Assembly (NCBI GenBank): GCA_037355855.1
Contig: CM074760.1
Coordinates: 5,448,501 to 5,512,500, forward strand
DNA length: 64,000 nucleotides
Source: Pseudo-nitzschia pungens
Taxonomy: Eukaryota; Bacillariophyta; Bacillariophyceae; Bacillariales; Bacillariaceae
Direction of reading: 5' to 3'
A program made the translations under genes and the position numbers. Shown in pieces: positions 10,347-20,175 of this stretch. The stretch's first letter is position 1, and each line of letters begins with the position of its first letter. The notes under the pieces were generated by a model. It was given only the letters and a program-made list of their open reading frames with translations. It did not search any database and was not told the origin of the DNA.

Positions 10347-13300
10347 TCAAACCAAAAAACTGAAATCAGCAACGGACACAAATCGCATCTCACGTGGAAT
10401 GGATCCAGTCAAATCATTCCCAACTAAAACATGAAAATAAGAAAGAAACAAGAATAAAAACACATCATTAGACAGGAACATACAACATTCTTACAAAATG
10501 CACATGCTTCCAAACAATTCACACTTCATTCCAATAACACAAGACATACAAAGATCTAAGTAAATCAAGCCAGTGAGCAATCCAATCTCGCTTGGAATAG
10601 ATCCAGTCAAATCATTAGAAGCTAAAACATGAAAATAACAAATAAAAATCAAAATACATCATCAGACAGGAAGATACAACATTCTTACAAAATGCACATG
10701 CTTCCAAACAATTCACACTTCATTCCAATAACACAAGACATACAAAGATGTAACCAGGTCAAGCCAGTGAGCAATCCAATCTCGCTTGGAATAGATCCAG
10801 TCAAATCATTAGAAGCTAAAACATGAAAATAAGAAAGAAACAAGAATAAAAGCACATCATTAGACAGGAAGATACAACATTCTTACAAAATGCACATGCT
10901 TCCAAACAATTCACACTTCATTCCAATAACACAAGACATACAAAGATCTAGTAACCAGGTCAAGCCAGTGAGCAATCCAATCTCGCTTGGAATAGATCCA
11001 GTCAAATCATTCCAATCTAAAACATGAAAATAAGAAAGAAACAAGAATAAAAACACATCATTAGACAGGAACATACAACATTCTTACAAAATGCACATGC
11101 TTCCAAACAATTCACACTTCATTCCAATAACACAAGACATACAAAGATGTAACCAGGTCAAGCCAGTGAGCAATCCAATCTCGCTTGGAATAGATCCAGT
11201 CAAATCATTAGAAGCTAAAACATGAAAATAAGAAAGAAACAAGAATAAAAGCACATCATTAGACAGGAAGATACAACATTCTTACAAAATGCACATGCTT
11301 CCAAACAATTCACACTTCATTCCAATAACACAAGACATACAAAGATGTAACCAGGTCAAGCCAGTGAGCAATCCAATCTCGCTTGGAATAGATCCAGTCA
11401 AATCATTCCAATCTAAAACATGAAAATAAGAAAGAAACAAGAATAAAAACACATCATTAGACAGGAACATACAACATTCTTACAAAATGCACATGCTTCC
11501 AAACAATTCACACTTCATTCCAATAACACAAGACATACAAAGATCTAACCAGGTCAAGCCAGTGAGCAATCCAATCTCACTTGGAATAGATCCAGTCAAA
11601 TAATTAATAGCTAAAACATGAAAATAAGAAAGAAACAAGAATAAAAACACATCATTAGACAGGAAGATACAATATTCTTACAAAATGCACATGCTTCCAA
11701 ACAATTCACACTTCATTCCAATAACACAAGACATACAAAGATGTAACCAGGTCAAGCCAGTGAGCAATCCAATCTCGCTTGGAATAGATCCAGTCAAATC
11801 ATTAGAAGCTAAAACATGACAAGAAGAAAGAAAAAAGAATAAAAACACATCATTAGACAGGAAGATACAACATTCTTACAAAATGCACATGCTTCCAAAC
11901 AATTCACACTTCATTCCAACAACACAATGCATACCAAGATTTAAGTGAGGCAAGCCAGTGAGCAATCCAATCTCACTTGGAATAGATCCAATCAAAGCAT
12001 TATCATCTAAAACATAAACATACAACAGGACAATATAACCACTTCAGTAAACAGGAAGATAAACACTCCCATAAAATACACCTGTTCCAAACAATTTACA
12101 TCATTCCATCAGCATAATACATACCAAAATTGTTTCCATCTAAGACACGAGAAAAAAAAACAACAAAAATTAGGAACACAGGTTAAACATGCCCAGATAA
12201 TACACCTGTCTGATAACAAACCATATCGTTCAAAAATCAAAGTACATACGAAATCTTGTGAAAATAAACCTATTCATCTCACTTGGAATAGATCCAGTCA
12301 AATCATTATCATCTGGAAGAAAAATATCAAACAAATCAACAATAAGACAACACCATTAGACAGGATGATACAAAATTCCAAAAAAAAACACCTGCTGCAA
12401 AACAGTTTACACATAATTCCAACAACACAATACATACCAAGCCTTATGAACATCAAGCTGGCAAGGTAACCAATCTCACTTGGAATAGATCCAGTCAAAT
12501 CATTATCATCTGAAACAAGAATATCAAAAAATTGACAATAAAAAATCCATAAGAAAGGATAATACAAAACTCAAACAAAATACAACTGCTTCAAAACAGT
12601 TCTCAACATTCCAACAACACAAATACATACCAAGCCTTATCAAAATCAAGCCAGTGAGCAATCCAATCTCGCTTGGAATGGATCCAGTCAAAGCATTCCG
12701 AGCTACAACATGAATATAACAAACAAAAACCAAAACACATCATTAGACAGGAAGATACAACATTCCCACACCCATACACATACTGGCACAATACATACAA
12801 AGACTGAACTCAGTCAAACCAGTGAGCAATCCAATCTCGCTTGGAATAGATCCAGTCAAAAAATTTTCATCTGAAACATGAGAATAACAAATAAAAATCA
12901 AAATACATCATCAGACACGAAGATACAACATTCTCACAAAATACACATGCTTCAAAGCAATTCTCACTTCATTCCAATAACAGAATACATACCAAGACGT
13001 AAGCTAGTCAAGCCAGTGAGCAATCCAATCTCGCTTGGAATAGATCCAGTTAAACCATTATAAGCTGAAACATGAATATAACAAACAGCAATCAAAACGC
13101 ATCATTAGACAAGAACATACAACATTCTCGCAAAATAAATCTCCTTTAGATTCCATCACAACTGTACACCACGCCAAAGAAGTAGCGCGTTCCATTTTTT
13201 ATGACAACAATAGCAAAATTACAAGTTGCTTCTTCTCTCAAGCTATCAAGTGCTCTATCATCAACATACCAGAATCAAATGTGGTCAAAGAGGTCAATTG

Positions 13301-16300
13301 CCCAATATAAGTTGTCATTGCAGTCTGATCAAAAATTTCAACTGCAATAAATTTGATTCACCAAAGCAAGTATTGAAACAGAATCATTTAGCAAAATCAA
13401 TCCGTTCCAATTATGTCTCAACAGATGAATGGTTCGAATACATACCTACTGAGAAATAATCACTGCTCTTGCTGGAGATATTCCCTGCATGAAAATGGAA
13501 AGGGCTCACTTTGGCAGAGAGGTAAGATATGGTGTACTCAATGATCCACAAACGATCAGTAGCAATATCCAGTTCTTCCACACTCATTATGCATTTTGAT
13601 CCAGCTGGTACTTTCACTGTTTCCGCATTGAACTCCATTGAGACATTAAGAGGGACTGAGAGAACTTTGGCATCATCACATAGGAGCGTTAGACTTGCAT
13701 TCAATTGCTGGTTGCCTGTCTGTATGTTATCAATATGAATCTGCATTGGCAGATGGCTAGGATCACTGCACTTTGGATATCCAAACCCTGAAGATATGTT
13801 CATACCAAAGGCAGATTCAAGAGTCGCTTCACAATCAGAATGCCTGCAGGTGACAGCACAGCAGTCACCTTCATCATACTTGAATTTAGCTTTGTTTAAT
13901 TCATCGTCACAGTTGCCATCACCAAAAGCAGAACATTTATCTTCATGTTCCCCAAGCTCTGAAAAAATAAGATTAAGAGGAGCGTTTGTTGCGGAATACC
14001 AAGTTTCACCAAAGGACATGGATATGTCAAAAAAGTCTGTTTTGGCTGAGTGTGCGAGTTCATTATTGCTAGCTGAGCAAGGATCGTCATCAACCTCAGA
14101 ACCACCCGTAAAAAGAATCCAACGTCTGTCACTTTTGCAATAAGCAAACTTTGTCCGATTTGTTTCATCAGCTACAAGATTGTAACTGAATCGCTTCGAA
14201 TATGTAATGTCACTGTCAATTGCATAACATCCACTGTATTCAAATGGATCAGAAGACTCCTCAAATTGGACTTTTAGAACCCTTGTCGCCCATACACTTG
14301 GACTCTCTTGAGAATGAGTGATGAAAATGATCAATCCAAACAGCAAAGCACTTATGGTAGAAATAGTAATCCTGTATCTGATATGTCTGTGCTTTTGTTT
14401 TGTGAATCTAGGAAGAGGTTCCTGTTCTATCCTCTTTGCTGCTGCTTCTAGCATTGAGCCGTACTTTCCCATTTTAGCAAGCTGGAATGCAATTTCATCT
14501 AAATGAGAAATAAAGGATACCTGTTATTCAACGACAGAATATTAGGTTAGCTTTGCTGCCACTGGTTCAAAAAAAACCTTTTTTACCCCAATTACTTACT
14601 GCAGTGAAATTTAGGATGATCTCAGTCACTTCTGAAGATGTCATCACCAGCAGAAATACTGCAAAGATTGCCAACAGCCCTTGTGTGCCTCTCAGTATAC
14701 AAGAGAAACCAATTAGTCCCCTGCTAAATCCATCATCTTCTTTTTTGGATAGGACCAAAAGACAGAGCATCTCTACAGCTGATGAAATATCCATCAAACT
14801 TGCATCTGCGAATACCATGTAAGTAGTGAGGGCTACAATCTGCGTCAACCGAGCTAAGTCTGTAACATTAGATGGGATAAAATTTGCAAACAAACCTGTG
14901 AGCCCATCCCTGTCATTGCCTGGATTGTCCACTTCACCTGCCGTTCTCATTTCTTCAAAGACCACACTCAGTATCATCAGAACAAACAAAGTTGCTTGGA
15001 AGAGGAAGACCATCAAACCAAAGGAGAACAAGTCAGGGTTGTCTTTTGGTCCATAGAGAGCCAACAATGAGTAGGAATCAGATGAATATTTCTTCTTGTC
15101 ATGGGCAGAAAAGCAGGTTTCCTTGCCATTTTGATGATTGTTCTTGGCTTCTGTGGAACTGTACAACCAAACAATAAGTAGAACCAGTATAGTGAAACAG
15201 CCATATATCTGCAAGGAAAGATGCTCGTTTTCAACAGTGTAAGCCAACAGTGCAAAACCAAATCCAGTGCCAATGAGCGTCATGGAGAGATCCATGCTGT
15301 AAATGAAGGGCAAATTAGTGCCAGCTTTCCCTCTGAGTTGCCTGATCCCCCTTACGATGAATGCAAGGAGTGTTGCTAAGGGAACAATGTAAATATTGAA
15401 AAATGACATTCCATCCTCAGGTTCCTGAACTATATGAGCAAGGCTAGAGAAAGCCATGGATTCTCCAATGCAAAGAATGAAAAAGGAAGCAGCAGAGGAA
15501 AGAAACTTCCAAGAGCAGGTTAGATTAGTACCTGAGTTGCTGCCATTCTCCCGATTCTTTCTCGCAATGACCATCACAGCAATGAGGATTGAAATGTCAA
15601 CTGCTGCAACGACAACAAGATCCCACCAATTCAACACAAAATCCCTCCAAATATATACATAAACTACTCCCAGCAACATGAAACACAGAGATCCTGTAAT
15701 ATTCTTCATGCAAATGGCTCCATTGCTTGCATCAGGTCCATCAATAGGGTTGCTTGTACCATTTTCCTCCACAGCTCCAGATACATTGCTTTCAGTTGCA
15801 GTTGCGTATACATTGCTTTCAGTTGCAGTTTCGTTGCTTCGGCAACAGCAGACTTCTCTGACAATTACAATGAGTGCAATGATCGATCCAAAAATCAATC
15901 TCACAATGGAATTGCAGTCTTCATCACAATAATCACCAGCAAAGATGGTGAAAAAACTGAGAAAGAGAAACCCAGCAAGAAATCCAACCATGACAGTTGT
16001 AACTGGTATGCCTTTGTATTTCTTGAGCTTTGGAACAACCACTGGATGCTGCTCCTGGTTGGGCATCAATGCCGCACAAGACAGCAACTCGGTTCCTTCC
16101 AATGGTGGTTTTTCATTTGCGGAACCTTTGCAGTTGTGAGGCATGCCATCGTCTGATGGAATCGATGACAATGATGGTGGGCCCGGAAGGTGTTGCAGAT
16201 TGCAAGACGAAAGGATGGATTTGGTTTTGTCATCTTCGAGCTTGTCGTCATCCGTGTCCTTAGTCTTCCCTGCACTTCTTTTTGAATTGAATTGTTCGAT

Positions 16301-16360
16301 CTGGTCAGCGATCTTTGTTGCATCTTTGGGGTCGTTCCCCAACGGGATAGTGCGAACCAT
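10347..16360 (-). CDS. Multi-TM / LNR / leucine-rich-repeat cell-surface protein (18 exons)
   Basis: Reassembled by joining exons across consensus splice sites: 16360-14600, 14520-13446, 13341-13270, 13064-12993, 12870-12799, 12702-12631, 12509-12438, 12312-12250, 12139-12125, 12006-11935, 11808-11737, 11610-11539, 11412-11341, 11214-11143, 11016-10942, 10815-10744, 10621-10550 and 10423-10347. The lengths sum to 3,930 nt with every phase compatible, ending in TGA (1,309 aa). Exon 1 codes a polar N-terminus and about 11 hydrophobic segments. The exon 1/2 join yields NFTA-VSFISHLDEIAFQLAK, linking two reading frames that would otherwise look like separate genes. Exon 2 codes a further TM segment, then an ectodomain with a Notch/LNR-like cluster (CSAFGDGNCDDE...GDCCAVTC). 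Exon 3 gives an LRR cap-like segment (YIGQLTSLTTF); later exons are plant-type 24-residue LRRs (NDLTGSIPSEIG). This architecture fits diatom membrane LRR proteins of presumed recognition or adhesion function. No kinase domain. The 15-nt exon and the exact LRR number need transcript support. Confidence 0.8.
10424..13200 (-). repeat. Tandem array of ~198-bp exon-intron units, one LRR per exon
   Basis: Fourteen units marked by GATCCAGTCAAA (positions 10402, 10600, 10794, 10995, 11193, 11391, 11589, 11787, 11985, 12291, 12488, 12681, 12849 and, as GATCCAGTTAAA, 13043) recur at about 193-200 bp, with one 306-bp and one 168-bp interval. Each has a 72-nt exon and a ~126-nt intron bounded by GTATGT and CTAAAAC/CTGAAAC-type acceptors on the minus strand. 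The units from 10.4 to 11.9 kb are nearly identical in both exon and intron; those above 12 kb are more diverged. Variant exons of 63, 75 and 15 nt all differ by multiples of three. Confidence 0.9.
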
Positions 16361-18444
16361 GATCTTTTAAGGTGGTTGGATCTGCAGTCAAGTTGGGAAT
16401 GCAGCTGAACGAGTTATGTGGTAGATGGACGCAGTGGTGGTGTTTGAACGCAAAACACTCAGTTTGATGGATTTGAGTTGTTGTGATCTGGTTTGTTTCT
16501 GATGAAGGAGCAAGATTTAACCTAGTGTTGTGTTGATGCAGATCAATTGAAAGTTCCAGGGCTGATATTGGAGAATTTCTTGGGAACTTTGTGGGAAAGG
16601 GAATACAAATTTTTTCTTCGATGATATACCGATGGATTGTAGTGACACCTAGTCCTGTTATACTGCAAAAGGAACATTGTATGGGACAAGAGAATGGTGA
16701 GATGATCGTTTTTGTATTGTAGTGGTTCGATTCCAAATTGCAGCTGCAGGAGAGGCAGCTACGAGACAACGTTAAATTTTTTTTTGGGGATATTCGCTTC
16801 ATTGCAGAACCAATCCATTCCGCGGCTATGCTAGTACTTGATACTAGTACACATTACGAATCGCAAACGGAAGAACCACACAATGTGCCGCAACAGAAGA
16901 CGACCACACGCAATGCCAGCTGGCTCTCCGTATGGGATCCCGATTTGTTTCGCTCAATTCGTAGTATGTGTGTGTTGTCACAATGTGTGTCTGGAGTTAC
17001 AATGGTTGGGATTCACTTCCACCCGGGCTTGTCGGATTGACTGAAAACAGTTATGATCCGATTCCACCCAGTCTCGTCGGAATGGCTTCGCTGTGCTGCG
17101 CTGCGTGGATCGCCCGTTGTTTTCGTCTCTGGCCCTCCGATGGATCGACCTCACAGCGCCGCATTCTTTCCATTCCATGTGGCAGGGATCGTTCTCCATC
17201 TCCTTCATCTTGGTCTCTTCTGGACAGTCTTCCCGTCGATGTGTCCTTCATTGTTCCTTTCGTTCGCGACGGTTGGTTTTTCGTTTCTATTCTGTTCGGC
17301 ACGATAAGATAAAACGATACGATACGATCCGTTGTCATCGTCATCGTGTCCTCGTCGTCGATGCTGTGCGACGCGACGGATAACAATGACAACAGTATTC
17401 CTTTCCATCGACACGGCACTTACGATCTTTCGCTCGCTCACAAGGGAATAACGAAGTCTTTTCTCGTGGCGGGCGCACTCCACCCGGGCGGATTGCAGCA
17501 ATGATCGAAGGGATTAAAAAGTCAACACCCACGGGTTGGGGTGTGTGGTGTGTGATGTATGGTGATTGGTAGAGGGCAAACTCTCAACAGCGTATTGCGA
17601 TGTTGTGAAGTCGGTGTTCCGACAGTTGTTGTGTTGCCAGACAAAAGACGACAATTTTTTCGGTGCGGCTGCGGCTGCGGCAACGGCTGCTGCTTTTGTG
17701 GTGGTAGTAGTGGTGGTGGATTCGACCCGCCGTACGACGAGTACCTGTACGAGTAGGAGCACAACGCACAACTCACAACTCACAACTCACAACGCGGAGT
17801 AGGCGGTTATCGATGACACTAATCGTAGTACACGGTGGAAGGGCATGTGTCGCAACAATCTTTGTCGATGATGAATATCTGCAATGACAAAACTGCCCTC
17901 GATGATTGCTCTTTCTGAATGATAGGCATAAGATAAGATTTGAAATAGTAAGGTTATGTACTTCGTAGTAAGTTACTGGTAAGTACTAAAACATATCATA
18001 TTCTCCAAACTCTGATGACCCTCAACGAAGAACTTGCTCGAAAATAAAAAAGGAATGTTTTTCCTTCGCCTACAGTCCGTCGGATAGTCGTGGTCCCAAT
18101 CAAACGGTTAAACGGCAGTTGACAACGTTTCCAACATATATTTTCGAATGTTCAAAAGCGGCGATTGAAAACAGGGGTGATAATAGACAGAGGTCTGCCA
18201 CGATGCGCGCTCCAGTACAAAAACTCCATTCAAACCTGATTAAAAAAAATTACCTACTATGCGTGGCACAACTAACAAAACCTGTCTCAAAAAAATTTTC
18301 TTTGTTTGTTTTTAACTAACAAACACTAGTTAAAACTGGTTAAAATACCTGAACTTCAGTCCACCTGCTACTTTGATACGGCGGCATGCGCGTCCGGGAA
18401 TGAATGAAGGAAGGAAGGAACGAACGAAGGAAGACCGGACGAGT
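16361..18444. other. Intergenic, nothing recognised
   Basis: Holds the 5' flank of the LRR gene and the 3' flank of the rubredoxin gene. Local low complexity: GCT/GGT-type repeats at 17660-17720 and a four-fold AACTCAC repeat near 17765-17795. Overlapping small open frames on all strands show no recognisable protein. A GGTTCGATTCC word at about 16723 is not part of a tRNA cloverleaf. Confidence 0.4.
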
Positions 18445-19375
18445 TTACAAGTTGTTGACGGCCCAGATTCCGAAGGCGATGGTCGCCGCGACCCCACCGA
18501 AGCTGAAAATGAGAATGGGGGCGTCGCCTCCGTCGAGAGTGGTTCCGACGCGATCTCCCACTTTCTTGGCGTAACGGCGACGAGGCCCCGAACACTGGGG
18601 GCATCGGAAACCGACGCCTTGCTCTGAATCGCGCGAAACGAAACGAAACGAAACGAAACGAAAGAGGAACAATCGACGAAAAATCGATGAGAACGACCGG
18701 GACATTCGCGCAACCATTAGTATTCTTTGGTTTCGCCGCATCGTCCCGTCCGGGGATCGCGCTTACCTTCGAAATACAAACCGGCGCATTCGGCCTGCGG
18801 ATTCGAAAGGAAAAAAAAAAAAAAAAAACACCAGAGTTTCAAAAGGACGTGAGAAACGGGGAAATTTCAACGCTTCGAATTTGATGCGATCGATGCGATG
18901 CGCGAGAGAGCCATTCGCGGTTCCGCCATCGGCATCGTTCCGTTCGATCCGGAACCGCTTCCGGGAGGCAACATCCGAGAGGGCCGAACCAATTCCGCGT
19001 CGTCGTCGACACCGCTCTCGGGGGGGCGCGGGCCCGAGAGAATGCGCCTCCGGTTAGCCTTTCGAGAGCGCGCGCTACCGCTGCCGTTACCTCACTACTC
19101 ACACGCTGGTAGATGTAGCCGCAGTCCTTGCAGACCCATTCTCCTTCCCAGTACATGGCGGCCTTGGCGGCTTCTTCCTCTTGCTGCGCCTTGGACTTTT
19201 TCTTTCCAAAGACGTTCAGGCTGGTAGTGGTGGCGGTGGTGGGCGCTACGGAAGCTGCCGTCGACGGGGCGACCGCGGACGGACGAACGACAAAGGCGGA
19301 CGTCGTCGTCGTCCTCGAGAAGGACAAGCAAACCAGGGCGAGGAGAAGGGAGAGGACGGAGGAAAAGGACTTCAT
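18445..19375 (-). CDS. Membrane-anchored rubredoxin-like protein, plastid-targeted
   Basis: Three exons: 19375-19103, 18794-18767 (28 nt) and 18623-18445; 480 nt in all, 159 aa. Donors are GTGAGT and GTAAGC; both acceptors end in CAG. The N-terminus is a signal peptide (MKSFSSVLSLLLALVCLSF) followed by TTTTSAFVV, an ASAFAP-like cleavage motif, and an Ala/Thr-rich transit region, which indicates a complex plastid. The iron-binding core reads CKDCGYIYQRAEC ... FRCPQCSGPRRR, with two CxxC pairs separated by 22 residues, a shorter loop than in classical rubredoxin (about 29). A C-terminal TM helix (ILIFSFGGVAATIAFGIW) ends the protein. By family this suggests a thylakoid rubredoxin of the kind linked to photosystem biogenesis (RBD1-like); that role is inference. 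An upstream in-frame ATG exists, but the start at 19375 gives the proper signal peptide. Intron 1 carries an 18-A/T tract at 18811-18828 next to its acceptor. Confidence 0.85.
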
Positions 19376-20175
19376 GGTGGTGTATCGATTCGGGAGGGTT
19401 GGATTCCAAAAATGGCGGTTGTGATGACAACTAGGAGCAATGTTGATGCGAGAGTTGGAAGAGTCACACCGCACGGAACACAGTTTCGAACAAAACACGA
19501 GAGTCGTTGACTTCGATAAAACCGATTGGATAGCTCCACCGCGTCACATACCGGTACCGGTACAGTTCTACCTAGCACCGTAATACAACCACTTTGTAGA
19601 TAATAACCTTACTCGTAAGTCTTACCAGTCACAAAACTCGCACACATCACATCATCATCATCCGTCCGCAAGAGAACAAGAGAATTGTGATGATTGATGT
19701 GGCGGAGACGTGGGTAAGGTTAATCTTACTTACAAGATACGGTGGACTGATGATTCACTCGACTCAACAACATACGGTATTGTTCCAATGATACCACTGA
19801 CGTCAGACGAAACCATGATTCAATTCAGTCCCTGTGTCACAGTCCCGTTTGAATGATTGATTCCATTCACGAACAACAACGATTCCGCGATTCCGTGACC
19901 GATCATTCCGCGGTCCGCATCCAATCGCTCATCTCATTTTGATTTTTGGATACAAGTAAGGTTAATTACGGTAGAGATGAGATCACCTCGAATTTCGATC
20001 CTTCTCGGGGTTTGGATGTCGGACGTCTGTCAAACAAAAAAATAATCATGGTCGAAACGATCCCGGGATAATTTTACGTAACTACAAACAACGACAACTT
20101 CCGCAAACGCAACCAAGCCGGTTCGAAAGAATCATTCACCGCGACAACAATCCGACAAAGCTTGCACACCCAAAA
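19376..20175. other. Divergent promoter region, rubredoxin(-) / PPR(+)
   Basis: No gene seen. The spacer contains several copies of the TAAGGTTA/TAACCTTA word (about 19605, 19717, 19961) and one ACCGGTACCGGTAC palindrome at 19549-19562. It presumably holds the promoters of the two divergent genes. Confidence 0.4.

Noticed and set aside
10424..13100. CRISPR-like regular repeat array
   Set aside because: Period ~198 bp with both halves conserved, splice sites in phase and LRR coding; a eukaryotic exon array, not a CRISPR.
14567..16360. Stand-alone multi-TM protein ending at GKKGFF
   Set aside because: The last codons read through a GTAAGT donor; splicing to 14520 restores a continuous family-like sequence into the next frame.
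16650..16745. tRNA candidate (GGTTCGATTCC at 16723)
   Set aside because: The flanking 5-bp T-stem and the acceptor stem do not pair, and no anticodon arm is found.
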